Shown here: positions 28,664 through 37,912 of the stretch, one piece after another | Layout of the letters: the number at the start of each line of letters is the position of its first letter | Numbering within the stretch: the stretch's first letter is position 1 | NCBI GenBank assembly: GCA_965116765.1 | Contig: OZ220718.1 | Span: forward strand, 5,704,001-5,768,000 | Source: JAJEEA01 sp965116765 | GTDB taxonomy: Bacteria; Acidobacteriota; Vicinamibacteria; Vicinamibacterales; UBA8438 | Length of the DNA stretch: 64,000 nucleotides | Direction: 5' to 3' | Notes under the pieces: generated by a model | Told to the model about the DNA's origin: nothing | What the model saw: the letters and a program-made list of their open reading frames with translations, nothing else | Databases searched by the model: none | Position numbers and translations under genes: made by a program

Positions 28664-29752
28664 GTGAGACGCTTCATCATCGTTGCCGCGGCCGTCGCGC
28701 TCGCTCTCGGCGCGGCGCCGGCCGGCGCCCAGACGCGGGAGGCCCCCGAGATTCCCTTCGTGTCGGTGCCCAACTTCCTGAAGTACCCGCCGACCATGAA
28801 CCTCGGCGAGGCCCTCGGCGTGGCCGAGAACTCGAAGGGCCACATCATCCTGCTGAACCACCCCGGCACCTCCACCTCCGGGCCGCTCTACGGGAACGCC
28901 ACCACGAACCTGCTCGAGTTCGACGACCAGGGCAACTTCGTGCGCGAGATCGGCCAGGGCGTCTACGGGCTGGGGTACGGCCACTCGGTGCGGTTCGACG
29001 ACGACGACAACCTCTGGGTCGTCGACAAGGGGACCAACGCGGTCACCAAGTTCGACCCCGCCGGCTACGTGACCCTGAACCTGGGCCGGCGCCCCGAGGG
29101 CTTCGACCACTACGAGCACGTCGACCCCCGCGAGGCGCGGCACGTCGACGGCTACTTCCAGGGCCCCACCGACGTGGGCTGGGACGCCGACGGCAACATC
29201 TACGTCAGCGACGGCTACATGAACTCGCGCGTCGCCAAGATGAACGAGTGGGGCGACTGGATCAAGTCGTGGGGCAGCTACGGGACCGGCGACGACGAGC
29301 TCCGGTTGCCGCACGCCCTGCAGGTCGACCGCGAGGGCTTCGTCTACGTCGCCGACCGCACCAACCGCCGCATCCAGAAGTACGACTCGGACGGCAACTT
29401 CGTCAAGACGATCCTGCTCAACGTGCCGTTCGACAAGTCGCGGCAGCCGGTGCTCGGCAACCCCCGGCCGAACCAGCCCGACAACACCGCGCCGTGGTCG
29501 CTGTGCATCTCGGGCGGCGAGACGCAGTACCTGTTCGCGGCCGACGAGGAGCCGGGGCGCATCTACAAGCTGACCCTCGACGGCGAGATCCTCGGCTGGC
29601 TGGGCGAGTCGGGCCGGCGGCTCGGGCAGTTCAACTGGATTCACGGCATCTCGTGCCGCGACGAGAACGAGCTGCTCATCGCCGACCTGAACAACTGGCG
29701 GGTGCAGAAGATTCTGCTCTACCAGACGGCGTTGCCGACCGACGACGAGTAG
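28664..29752 (+). CDS. Secreted NHL-repeat beta-propeller protein
   Basis: A 362-residue protein with a signal peptide (AAAVALALGAAPAGAQ) and NHL blades: SVRFDDDDNLWVVDKGTN, DVGWDADGNIYVSDGYMN, ALQVDREGFVYVADRTNRR and GISCRDENELLIADLNNWR. It is a relative of the propeller at 24.4-25.5 kb. GTG is used as the start because AAGGAGG lies six bases before it and the signal peptide begins there. A good terminator follows. No specific substrate can be inferred. Confidence 0.88.
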   Translation: MRRFIIVAAAVALALGAAPAGAQTREAPEIPFVSVPNFLKYPPTMNLGEALGVAENSKGHIILLNHPGTSTSGPLYGNATTNLLEFDDQGNFVREIGQGVYGLGYGHSVRFDDDDNLWVVDKGTNAVTKFDPAGYVTLNLGRRPEGFDHYEHVDPREARHVDGYFQGPTDVGWDADGNIYVSDGYMNSRVAKMNEWGDWIKSWGSYGTGDDELRLPHALQVDREGFVYVADRTNRRIQKYDSDGNFVKTILLNVPFDKSRQPVLGNPRPNQPDNTAPWSLCISGGETQYLFAADEEPGRIYKLTLDGEILGWLGESGRRLGQFNWIHGISCRDENELLIADLNNWRVQKILLYQTALPTDDE

Positions 29753-29769
29753 GCGAGCGGACAGCTCAC

Positions 29770-29797
29770 GCCGAGCCCCGCACCTGCGGGGTTCGGC
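29770..29797 (+). terminator. Hairpin terminator after the NHL propeller
   Basis: GCCGAGCCCCGC pairs with GCGGGGTTCGGC over 12 positions (one G-T pair) around a four-base loop, starting 18 bases after the stop codon and followed by TGTCTCCTCC. Confidence 0.65.
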
Positions 29798-29907
29798 TGT
29801 CTCCTCCACGCGCTCGCAGGTCGGCCCGGGGGGACCGCGGAAGTCGAGCCCGAGTCGTTCGACCTCCCCCCCGCGCTCCCGGGCCGGCCCGTCTTCCAGG
29901 CGGAGTC

Positions 29908-30129
29908 TCAGCGGCGGTTGAGGTACGCGACGAAGGCCGCGAGGCCGCCCAGCAGAATCGCGGCCCGCACCACCCTGAACAGGCTGACGACCCAGGCGAT
30001 CCCGATGCCCAGGGCCGCCCACTGTACCCACCACTCGCCGGGCGAGGTCATCAGGTTGACGAAGAACAGGAAGACGATCAGCAGCGGAGCGATGAACAGG
30101 AACTTCAGCGACTGATACGCACCGTACAC
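29908..30129 (-). CDS. Small 2TM-domain-like membrane protein
   Basis: A 73-residue protein with two to three hydrophobic segments. The stretch FFVNLMTSPGEWWVQWAALG resembles the '2TM domain' pattern, in which a helix is followed by a TSPG turn and an aromatic-rich second helix. Such domains occur alone or fused to LytTR-type regulators. The GTG start has a strong AGGAGGG site eight bases upstream. Function is unknown; no partner gene is adjacent. Confidence 0.7.
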   Translation of the reverse strand: MYGAYQSLKFLFIAPLLIVFLFFVNLMTSPGEWWVQWAALGIGIAWVVSLFRVVRAAILLGGLAAFVAYLNRR

Positions 30130-30530
30130 GGCTGCCCTCCTCGGTTCGCGTCGAGTCTAGCAGACCGGACGCGCAACTCGGATGCTGCGTGTCGGGGGAG
30201 GGATGCCCCGCGCCGCCACCCGGTGGCCGGACGATCCGGTTGAGGAGCGGGTCAAAGTGCGACGGGGTAGTCGAACTGCTCCAGGTCTGGGCCCCCGACC
30301 CGCAGGCCTCGGCCCGGGTTGCGGCCGCACGTCGAGCGGTCGGCTGCCGGCCACGTACTCTCGAACCTGGTCCAGGGTCAATCCTCCCCCTCGGGCTCAC
30401 TGCTCGTTGGACAAGACTGTCATTGTCGTCGGACGAACGGCTGACGTACCATGAGGGGTTGTCGCAGGCGGCGGGCGCGCGCCGGTCCGGCCGGGACTTC
30501 CGCGGGTCCGCGAACGAAAGGACTGGAGCC
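30130..30530. other. Intergenic stretch, no gene seen
   Basis: About 400 bases between diverging genes. Open frames on both strands are short and low in complexity. The promoter of the PD40 gene should lie near its right end; TTGTCG at 30463-30468 is not convincing. I see no RNA gene or repeat. Confidence 0.4.
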
Positions 30531-31613
30531 ATGTCGAACCGTCTCATCCCCCTGTCCATTCTGATGCTGTCGCTGGCTGTCGCGCCGGCGGGGACCGGCC
30601 TGTCGGCCGAGGGGGGAGCGGCCGGACCCGCCGCCGGGCAGGAGGGCGGTCCGGCCGTTGCGGCCGAGGTCCACCTCGCGAACATCCGGCAGCTCACCTT
30701 CGGCGGCGAGAACGCCGAGGCGTACTTCTCGCACGACGGGTCGGAGATCATCTTCCAGAGCACCCGCGAGGGGGTGCCGTGCGACCAGATCTTCCGGATG
30801 AACCTCGACGGGTCGAACCAGCGGATGGTGAGCACCGGCGAGGGCCGGACCACCTGCGGCTACTTCTACCCGGACGGCGAGACGATCGTCTACGCGTCGA
30901 CCCACCTCGGCTCGCCCGAGTGCCCGCCGGCCCCCAGCTTCCGGATGGGCTACGTCTGGGCCACCTACGACAGCTTCGACATCTTCCGGGCGGCGCCCGA
31001 CGGCACCCTGACCAACCTGACCGACAGCCCCGGCTACGACGCCGAGGCGACCATCGGCCCCGACGGCCGCATCGTCTTCATGAGCGTGCGCGACGGCGAC
31101 CAGGAGATCTACTCGATGAACGGCGACGGGTCGGACGTCCGCCGTCTGACCCATCGGCAGGGACCGGACGGCGGGCCGTTCTTCTCGCCCGACGGCTCGA
31201 AGATCATCTTCCGCGGGCGCGAGATCCCCGACGGCCCCGAGTTCGACGACTACAAGCGGCTGCTCGACCAGGGGCTGTGGCGGCCTGGCGCCGTCGAGGT
31301 GTTCGTCATGGACGCCGACGGCTCGAACCTGGAGCAGGTGACCGACCTCGGCGGCGCCAACTTCGCGCCGTTCTGGCACCCCGACGGCGAGCGCGTCATC
31401 TTCGCGTCGAACCACCACAACCCCGAGGGCCGCAACTTCGACCTGTTCATGATCGGCCTCGACGGCACGGGGCTCGAGCAGATCACCTTCACCGACGTCT
31501 TCGACGGCTTCCCGATGTTCTCGCCCGACGGCACCAGGCTGATCTTCGCCTCGAACCGCAACGCGGCGGAGGAGGGCGAGACGAACATCTTCATCGCCGA
31601 CTGGGTGGAGTGA
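30531..31613 (+). CDS. Secreted TolB-like PD40 beta-propeller protein
   Basis: A 360-residue protein with a signal peptide and six PD40 repeats: YFSHDGSEIIFQS, YFYPDGETIVYAS, TIGPDGRIVFMS, FFSPDGSKIIFRG, FWHPDGERVIFAS and MFSPDGTRLIFAS. This is the WD40-like propeller found in TolB and in many secreted proteins of Acidobacteriota; here there is no N-terminal TolB domain. A role in protein-protein contacts in the periplasm is likely, nothing more specific. The ATG follows a GGAG site. Confidence 0.87.
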   Translation: MSNRLIPLSILMLSLAVAPAGTGLSAEGGAAGPAAGQEGGPAVAAEVHLANIRQLTFGGENAEAYFSHDGSEIIFQSTREGVPCDQIFRMNLDGSNQRMVSTGEGRTTCGYFYPDGETIVYASTHLGSPECPPAPSFRMGYVWATYDSFDIFRAAPDGTLTNLTDSPGYDAEATIGPDGRIVFMSVRDGDQEIYSMNGDGSDVRRLTHRQGPDGGPFFSPDGSKIIFRGREIPDGPEFDDYKRLLDQGLWRPGAVEVFVMDADGSNLEQVTDLGGANFAPFWHPDGERVIFASNHHNPEGRNFDLFMIGLDGTGLEQITFTDVFDGFPMFSPDGTRLIFASNRNAAEEGETNIFIADWVE

Positions 31614-31683
31614 ACCGTTCCGGGGGCGGGAAGGGCAGTCGCGTCGGGGCGGCTATTGTCGCTGACCAGGGTCGGTTGGCGTC

Positions 31684-32016
31684 ATGACGCCTGTCCGTGA
31701 CGCCGTCTTCACGATCGGCCACTCCACCCATACGCTCGACGAGTTCGTCGCGTTGTTGTGCCGCCATCGGGTGACGATGGTGGCGGACGTCCGCGCGGCG
31801 CCGTACAGCCGGTTCAATCCGCAGTTCAAGCGCGACGCCCTTGCCGGCGCGCTCGGCGCCCTCGGGGCAGGCAGCGTGACCCCCCGCCGTTGCCTCCCGT
31901 CCGCTCTCTCGTTCTCTCGATCAAGACGGCGCCTGTCACGTGCGGCGCCATCGGGTGACGGCGGTCGTGACGTGGTCCGCATTTTCCTCTTGACCGACCG
32001 GATCGGTCGCACATAG
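31684..32016 (+). pseudogene. Truncated DUF488 family protein
   Basis: The first 60 or so residues match the start of DUF488 proteins (FTIGHSTHTLDEFVALL, VADVRAAPYSRFNPQFKRDA). Full members are about 120-180 residues and continue with a conserved second half. Here the sequence after about 31870 changes to Arg/Ser-rich translation and runs into the promoter of the following iron-type gene. The simplest reading is a gene cut off when the neighbouring segment was joined. DUF488 proteins are small cytosolic proteins of unknown activity. Confidence 0.7.
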
Positions 32017-32050
32017 AATCCCGCCATGTTGAAATTGAGACTCAGACTCA
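31990..32050 (+). promoter_or_regulatory. Promoter with Fur-type box, upstream of the kelch-PQQ gene
   Basis: TTGACC (31990-31995), an 18-base spacer and TAGAAT (32014-32019) form a good promoter. The Fur-like site TGAGACTCAGACTCA (32036-32050; one symmetry mismatch, flanked ATT/AAT) lies immediately downstream, over the expected transcript start. The gene starts at 32075. The same layout occurs five more times in the next 15 kb. Confidence 0.65.
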
Positions 32051-32074
32051 ATATCAGTTGAACAGGACCGAGTC

Positions 32075-34282
32075 ATGCCCCACACCGAAACGCTGCCGGG
32101 TCGCGCCGGCCTCGTCCTCACCCTCGTCCTCGCGTTGCTGCTCGCCACTTCCCGCCCTGCGAGCGCGCAGGACGACACCCTCGGCGGGTGGCGTCCGCCC
32201 GATCTGATCGATGCCGTCGCCAGCTTCGGCGCCGTCGGCCTCGACGGAGCACTCTACGTCTACGGGGGCCATGTCGGCCGGGTCCATGCCCACTCCATCG
32301 AGAACATCAGCCCCGGGTTCCGGCGGCTGGTTCTCGACGCCGGCGCGACGTGGGAAGAGCTGGCTCGCGGCCCCCGCCTCCAAGGCGCGGTCCTGGTTTC
32401 CGACGGCACCGCCGTCTACAGAGTGGGCGGCTTCAGCGCCGCCAACGCCACCGCGGCCGAGCCCTCGGTGCTGCATTCGAGCCGGTCGGTCGCGCGGTAC
32501 TCCGCGGCCGAGAATCGTTGGGTGGCGCTGCCCGACATGCCGGCGGGGCGCTCGTCGCACGACGCGGTGGTGGCCGGCGGGGTCCTCTACGTGGTCGGGG
32601 GCTGGGACATGCGCGGTCCCGGAAATGACTCAGCCTGGGCCGACACGGTCCTGGCCTTCGACCTGCACGGCGGCACCGCGTGGCGGGAGATTCACGCCCC
32701 CTTCCAGAGGCGGGCGCTCGCGGCCGGCGCTCGCCGGGGGCGCGTCTACGCGTTGGGGGGGCTGTCCCGAGGAGCCGGTCCGGTGTCCACGGTCGATGTG
32801 CTCGACCCCGAGACCGGAACGTGGTCGAAGGGCCCGGATCTGCCCATGGGCAGCATGCTGGGCTTCGGGGCGGCCGCGGCGAGCGACGGCGACCGCATCT
32901 TCGTCGGTCAGGCAAACGGCGGCGTGCACCGCCTGGCCGACGACGGGACCGCGTGGGAGTCGGTAGCGACCCTCGACCAGCCGCGCTACATGCACCGGCT
33001 GATTCCGGTGGGCACGCACCTGCTGGCGGTCGGGGGCGCTGGCCGCGAGGGACACCTCGCAACGATCGAGGTCGTGGATATCGGCGCGTCGGGCCGCGGG
33101 CCGGCCGATCGAACCGGCGCCACGCGCTGGGCCGGCTTCCGGGGAGGGCGCGACGCCAACGTGAGTCGCGCCGCGCGGCTTCCGCTCACCTGGTCCGACG
33201 ACGCCGTGGCGTGGCGGACGACGACCCCGGGCTTCGGCCAGTCGAGCCCGGTCATCTGGGACGACACGGTCTTCCTCACGTCCATCGAGGGAGCGATGAA
33301 GGAGACCGTCTACGTCACCGCCCTGGATCTCGAAGACGGCTCGGAGCGCTGGCGCCGGCGGTTCGACGCGGCGGAGGCGTTCGAGTGGAACGACTACGTG
33401 TCGAAGGGGGCGCCGACGCCGGCCGTCGACGGCGAGCGGCTCTACGCCTTCTTCGACAGCGGCGACCTGATGGCCCTGACCCACGACGGGGACACCGTGT
33501 GGCATCGGGACCTGAGCGCCGACTACGGCACCGTCGGCGGCAACCACGGCGTCGGCAACTCCGTGCTCCTGACGGACGACGCGCTCGTGATCCTGCTGAC
33601 CCGGCGCACCTACTCGTACCTGCTGGCCGTGGACCCGGGCACCGGCGAGACGGTGTGGAAGACCGACCGCGAGCCCGGCGTCGCCTGGAGCACGCCGGTG
33701 CTCGCCCCCGAAGGGGACGAGATCGTCGTCAGCGCCTCCGGCCGCATCGAGGGGTTCGACGCCGCGACCGGCGACCTCCGCTGGTGGTACGCCGGCTTCC
33801 GGGGCAACCACGTGCCGTCGCCCACCGTCACCGGCGACCTCGTCATCATCGGGGGCATGGCGGTCGAGGCGAACCTCGCCCTGCGCCGCGGCCGGACCGG
33901 GGTCCTCGACCGCACGGACGTGGCGTGGACGGTGGGCTCGGCCTCGAACTTCGCCTCGCCCTTCGCGTACCGCGACTGCGTCTACTGGGTCAACCCGGCC
34001 GGCGCGGCCCGCTGCCTCGCGCCGGACTCGGGGACCGTCCGCTGGACCCATCGCCTGCCCGCGTCGACGTGGGCGACGCCGCTCGGCCACGACGACCGCG
34101 TCTACTTCTTCACCGAGCAGGGAGTCACCCAGGTGCTGCGCGCCTCGACCGACGCTCCGGACGTGCTCGCGACGAACCACCTGTCGGTCGACGCCCCCGT
34201 GACAGGCTTCGCGGCGGTGGACGACGCCATCGTCATCCGGGCGGGGGGCGAGGTCATCCGGGTGGGGCAGTCGGTCGACTGA
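32075..34282 (+). CDS. Secreted kelch-PQQ double propeller protein
   Basis: A 735-residue protein with a signal peptide. Residues about 40-340 carry kelch repeats (GALYVYGGHVGR, TAVYRVGGFSA, GVLYVVGGWDM, GRVYALGGLS, THLLAVGGAG). Residues about 345-735 carry PQQ-type blades (SSPVIWDDTVFLTSIEG, ALDLEDGSERWRR, VDPGTGETVWKTD, GFDAATGDLRWWY). Two propellers in one exported protein is unusual. The gene lies directly behind a promoter with a Fur-type site and precedes a heme-type TonB receptor by 150 bases, so it is probably part of the same metal-controlled unit. It could be a periplasmic or surface partner of the receptor. Enzyme activity cannot be inferred. Confidence 0.82.
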   Translation: MPHTETLPGRAGLVLTLVLALLLATSRPASAQDDTLGGWRPPDLIDAVASFGAVGLDGALYVYGGHVGRVHAHSIENISPGFRRLVLDAGATWEELARGPRLQGAVLVSDGTAVYRVGGFSAANATAAEPSVLHSSRSVARYSAAENRWVALPDMPAGRSSHDAVVAGGVLYVVGGWDMRGPGNDSAWADTVLAFDLHGGTAWREIHAPFQRRALAAGARRGRVYALGGLSRGAGPVSTVDVLDPETGTWSKGPDLPMGSMLGFGAAAASDGDRIFVGQANGGVHRLADDGTAWESVATLDQPRYMHRLIPVGTHLLAVGGAGREGHLATIEVVDIGASGRGPADRTGATRWAGFRGGRDANVSRAARLPLTWSDDAVAWRTTTPGFGQSSPVIWDDTVFLTSIEGAMKETVYVTALDLEDGSERWRRRFDAAEAFEWNDYVSKGAPTPAVDGERLYAFFDSGDLMALTHDGDTVWHRDLSADYGTVGGNHGVGNSVLLTDDALVILLTRRTYSYLLAVDPGTGETVWKTDREPGVAWSTPVLAPEGDEIVVSASGRIEGFDAATGDLRWWYAGFRGNHVPSPTVTGDLVIIGGMAVEANLALRRGRTGVLDRTDVAWTVGSASNFASPFAYRDCVYWVNPAGAARCLAPDSGTVRWTHRLPASTWATPLGHDDRVYFFTEQGVTQVLRASTDAPDVLATNHLSVDAPVTGFAAVDDAIVIRAGGEVIRVGQSVD

Positions 34283-34434
34283 GACCCGCGCGGCGGGACG
34301 CCCCCAAGAGTCCGCGACGCACGAAACGAACAGAGCATCTCGGAGGCAACACCAGCTCGGGCAGGCCCCCGGATGCCGCGGGCAAGCCCGGCCGGGCACC
34401 GGCGCATCGTCGCCGCCGGAAACCACAGGAGCCC

Positions 34435-36795
34435 ATGCAAATGCACCCCGAACACCGACCCCGCTTCGACGGCGGCGCGCCCACGACTCCGGCTGCGATC
34501 GCGCTGGCGGTCCTCGTCCTGGTCCTGTCGGGTCCCGCCGCCGCGCTGGCGCAGCCGGATCCCGGCCAGCCGGTGGCCGCCGCGGAACCGGGCGCGGCGG
34601 AGACCGACGCGCAACCGGACGGCGCGGAGCCCGCCGCCGAGCCCGAGCCCGCCGAGCCGCTCACCTTTCTCGATTCCGTGTCCGTCTCCGCCACGATGCG
34701 GCCGGCCCCCGTGCGCGACACGCCGGGCATGGTGTCGGTCATCGACGACGAGACGATCCAGGAACGGATGATCGAGGACTTCGCCGACCTCGTGAAGTAC
34801 GAGCCGGGCGTCTACGTCGAGAACAACGTGACCCGGCTCGGGCTGAACGGCTTCAACATCCGCGGCATCGGCGGCAACCGCGTGATGACGCTGGTCGACG
34901 GCGTCCAGACCTCGGAGCAGTTCGACTTCGGCCCCTTCAACATCCATCAGGGCAGCCTCGACGTCGACACTTGAAGACGGTCGAGATCGTGCGGAGCGCC
35001 AACTCCGCCCTCTACGGCAGCGACGCCCTCGGGGGCGTCGTCTCGCTGTTCACCAAGGATCCCGCCGACTACCTGAGGCAGGGCCAGCCCTTCTACGTCG
35101 GCGGCAAGACGACCTGGGACGGCCGCGCCGACGACGTCGGCGTGAACCTCACCCTCGCCGGGGGCAGCGAGCGGGTGCAGGCGTCGGTGTTCGGGAGCGT
35201 CAACCGGGGCAGCGAGATCCACAACAAGGGCACCGTCGACACGCGGAACTTCACCCGCACGATGCCGAACCCGCAGGAGTCGGAAGGCCAGCAGGTCCTG
35301 GCCAAGCTGGTCTTCAACGCCTCGCCCGGCAACCGCCTGCGCACCACCGCCGAGCTCTACGACACCCGCGTCGAGACGGACTGGCTCTCGAACAACCGGC
35401 TGATCGACTTCGGGCGGTTCGCCTATCACATCAACGAGTCGTCGGCCCTCGACACCTTCAGGCGCCAGCGGTTCTCGATCGACCAGAACGTCGCCGGCCG
35501 GGGGCTCGACCTCGTTTCGTGGCAGGTGTACGCGCAGCTCGCCGACACCGCGCAGGTCCTCGACGAGGAACGGTTGACGACGGGCTTCGGTCCGCCGTTC
35601 TCGTCGGCCCGCCACGGCACCCTCGAGAAGGAGCAGGTCGGCTACGGGGGGTCGGCGCAGGGCCAGCACTGGCTGGGCGGTGCGGGCGACGGCATGATGG
35701 TGACGTTCGGCGCCAGCTACAAGACCGACTACTTCGACATGCTGCGCGACCGGTCCGAGTTCAACGTCGCCACCGGACTGCCGGTGCGCACCAGCCTGAT
35801 CTTCCCGTCCAAGTACTACCCCGAGAGCGACCTCGTCGAGGCGGGGGCCTATCTCCAGGGAGACATCCGGCTCGGCCGCATCACCCTGGTGCCCGGCGTG
35901 CGCTACGACCATTTCTCGCTCGACGCCAACCAGGCCGACCCCGTGTTCCTCGCGAGCCTCAACCCCGAGCCGGCCGACTTCTCCGACGGCGCCCTCTCGC
36001 CGAAGCTCGGCATGGTGGCGCGGGTGAGCGACGTGGTGACCCTGCACGCGCAGTACGCCGCCGGCTTCCGGGCGCCGCCCTACAGCGCCATCAACACCGG
36101 CTTCACCAATCCCACCGGCGGCTACACCACGCTGCCGAACCCCGGCCTGCGGGCGGAGACGAGCGACAACCTGGAGGTCGGCATCCGGACCGCGTTCGAC
36201 CGCGCGAGCCTGAGCATCACCGGGTTCTCGAACCGCTACGACGACTTCATCGACCTGACCGGTTCCTCGGCTTCAACCCGCTGACGAACCTGCGCGAGTT
36301 CCAGAGCCAGAACCTCGAGCAATCGGAGATCAAGGGGGTCGAGCTGCGCGGCGAGGCGTACCTGAGCGACAGCGTGATGATCAGGGGCAGCTACGCGCGA
36401 ATCGACGGCGTGGAGATATTCCAGGGCGCCGCGGACGATCCGCCGCTCGCGGAGGAGACGCAGCTCGGCTCCATCGCCCCGGACGAGGCGGTGATCGGTC
36501 TGCGGTACGTGCAGCCCCGCTGGGGCACCGAGCTCTCGCTGAAGCTGGTCGAGAAGTACCAGCAGGGCAGAGACGAACAGATCAGTTCGCGCCGCCCGCC
36601 TACCGGATCGTGGACCTGGTCAGCTTCGTCTCGCTCACCGAGGCCCTCAGGTTCCGCCTCGGGCTGCTCAACCTGGCCGACGCCAAGTACTTCGAGTGGT
36701 GGAACGTGCGGGGCCGTCCGGCCGACGATCCGTTCATCGATCGGTACTCGAGCCCCGGGCGCAGCGTCATCACCTCCCTGGCCTACGACTGGTAG
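34435..36795 (+). pseudogene. Heme-type TonB-dependent receptor, interrupted by three one-base frameshifts
   Basis: The translation continues across three frames. First, a signal peptide, Ala/Pro/Glu-rich linker and TonB plug (TPGMVSVIDDETIQERM, LGLNGFNIRGIGGNRV). After a break near 34970 come VEIVRSANSALYGSDALGG and VSLFTKDPADYL. After a break near 36262 come FNPLTNLREFQSQNLEQSEI. After a break near 36585 come FAPPAYRIVDLVSFVSL and the C-terminal strand ending SLAYDW. Each break is repaired by one added base. The plug-barrel junction matches TonB-dependent hemoglobin/transferrin/lactoferrin receptors, so heme uptake is likely. Total about 787 residues, normal length. It follows the kelch-PQQ gene behind the Fur-type promoter. 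Either young decay or sequence error. Confidence 0.85.
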
Positions 36796-36877
36796 CACAC
36801 GTCACCGGACCGTCCATTCGGCGGTGGGGTGCGCCCTCCGGCGCACCCTTGTCCGCCAAGCTGAAGGAGTTCCCGAA

Positions 36878-37096
36878 ATGGAGTCGACCACACACGGCAG
36901 CCACAACTCGGAAACGTTGGTCAAGGGGCCGGAGCTGGCCGTCTATCAGTGCGGCCACGGCCTGCTCCATCTGCGCGTGAACCGCGTGACGCTGACGCTC
37001 AAGCCGGAGGAGTTCAGCCGCCTCGCAACGCTCGTCGGCGAAGCTCACATCCGGCTCGGCACCCGGAATGCCGTCTCCGCGTGCGCGACGCATTGA
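36878..37096 (+). CDS. Small protein with C-G-H-G motif, heme-receptor neighbour
   Basis: A 72-residue cytosolic-looking protein with GAAGGAG eight bases before the ATG. Its core reads LAVYQCGHGLLHLRVNRVTL followed by LKPEEFSRLATLVGEAHIRL. The Cys/His-rich start (QCGHGLLH) could bind a metal or heme. I do not recognise a named family. It lies 82 bases after the heme receptor on the same strand, probably in the same Fur-type transcript, so a small regulatory or heme-handling role is possible; this is inference from position. Confidence 0.65.
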   Translation: MESTTHGSHNSETLVKGPELAVYQCGHGLLHLRVNRVTLTLKPEEFSRLATLVGEAHIRLGTRNAVSACATH

Positions 37097-37098
37097 GA

Positions 37099-37132
37099 GG
37101 CGTCCCGCAACGACCGGTGGTTCGGGGACGCC
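37099..37132. terminator. Putative hairpin terminator between converging genes
   Basis: GGCGTCCC (37099-37106) pairs with GGGACGCC (37125-37132), two bases after the small protein's stop and 14 before the stop of the opposing methyltransferase. No T-run follows. Confidence 0.4.
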
Positions 37133-37146
37133 GGGGTGACGCGGGG

Positions 37147-37884
37147 TCATTCCCGAGACGCAACACCCAGGTTCAGCCGGTAGAGGGATGCCTGCCGCCG
37201 CACCAGGAACGGCGCGAGCCGCGCCGTCAGACGGTGCGGCAGCGGCAGGCGATCCAGCAGGTCCCGGTCGGCGTCGAGGAACGTCTTCGAGGCCGCAAGC
37301 CGCAGGTTGTTGCCCCACGACTCGACCTCGCGCGATTCGTCGCCCCGCCGGCGGAACCAGTCAAAGGCGATGCGTGCGCCGGAGAAGCGCTTGGCAAGCG
37401 CGGCGACGGCGCGCCGGGCGTCCGTCGGGTCGAGGTAGATGAGCACCGCTTCGGCAACGAACATCCACGGGCCGCCGGTCGCCTCCACGCGGTCCATCCA
37501 ATCGGTGTCGAGGACGGAGGCGGCGATCATCGTGCGCCGCGGCTCGTCGTCGAAGAAGCGCCGCCGCAGGGCGATGGTGTCCGGCAGATCGAGGTCGAAC
37601 CAGCGCACCCGGCCGTTGTCGACCCGCTCGAAGCGGGTATCGAGGCCGCAGCCGATCTCGACGATCGTGCCTTCCGGGTGCGTGGCCAGGAAGTCCTCCA
37701 CGTAGCGGTCGAACATGCGCGCCCGGAGCATGGCCCCGTCCGGGCCGCGGCCGTCCTCCCACTTCGAGAAGTCGTAGTTCAGGTCGCGCATGATCTCGAG
37801 CGCCCGCGGGTCCCGCAACAGGCCGCGCGGCCTCTCCGTCTCCCGCGCCCGCGCCAACAGCGGGATCAGCAGGGTCTCCTGCAC
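37147..37884 (-). CDS. Leucine carboxyl methyltransferase-family SAM methyltransferase (copy 1)
   Basis: A 245-residue SAM-dependent methyltransferase with motif I EIGCGLDTRF, acidic motif WFDLDLP and AEAVLIYLDP, as in the LCMT/polyketide-methyltransferase family (PF04072 type). The GTG start used is the first standard start in frame. However, the preceding in-frame residues (SIRVELGP) look like family sequence, so the real N-terminus is longer. An ATG at 37916 overlaps the upstream gene's stop (ATGA) and would give this N-terminus if one base were added near 37909. It is followed by no gene and lies downstream of another methyltransferase under a Fur-type promoter. By eye it closely matches copy 2 at 39.1 kb. 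Confidence 0.85.
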   Translation of the reverse strand: MQETLLIPLLARARETERPRGLLRDPRALEIMRDLNYDFSKWEDGRGPDGAMLRARMFDRYVEDFLATHPEGTIVEIGCGLDTRFERVDNGRVRWFDLDLPDTIALRRRFFDDEPRRTMIAASVLDTDWMDRVEATGGPWMFVAEAVLIYLDPTDARRAVAALAKRFSGARIAFDWFRRRGDESREVESWGNNLRLAASKTFLDADRDLLDRLPLPHRLTARLAPFLVRRQASLYRLNLGVASRE

Positions 37885-37912
37885 CGGACCCAGCTCGACC
37901 CTGATGGACTGG

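Noticed and set aside
30157..30454. Transposase remnant between the 2TM and PD40 genes
   Set aside because: A short minus-strand frame begins MTLDQVREYVAGSRPLDV, but I cannot link it to a known transposase and there are no terminal repeats.
34360..34434. Riboswitch ahead of the heme receptor
   Set aside because: The GC-rich leader can fold, but no cobalamin box or other known riboswitch core is seen.
34972..34974. TGA inside the heme receptor as a second selenocysteine codon
   Set aside because: The conserved receptor sequence continues in a different frame after the TGA, so a lost base explains it. No redox motif or SECIS-like hairpin is present.
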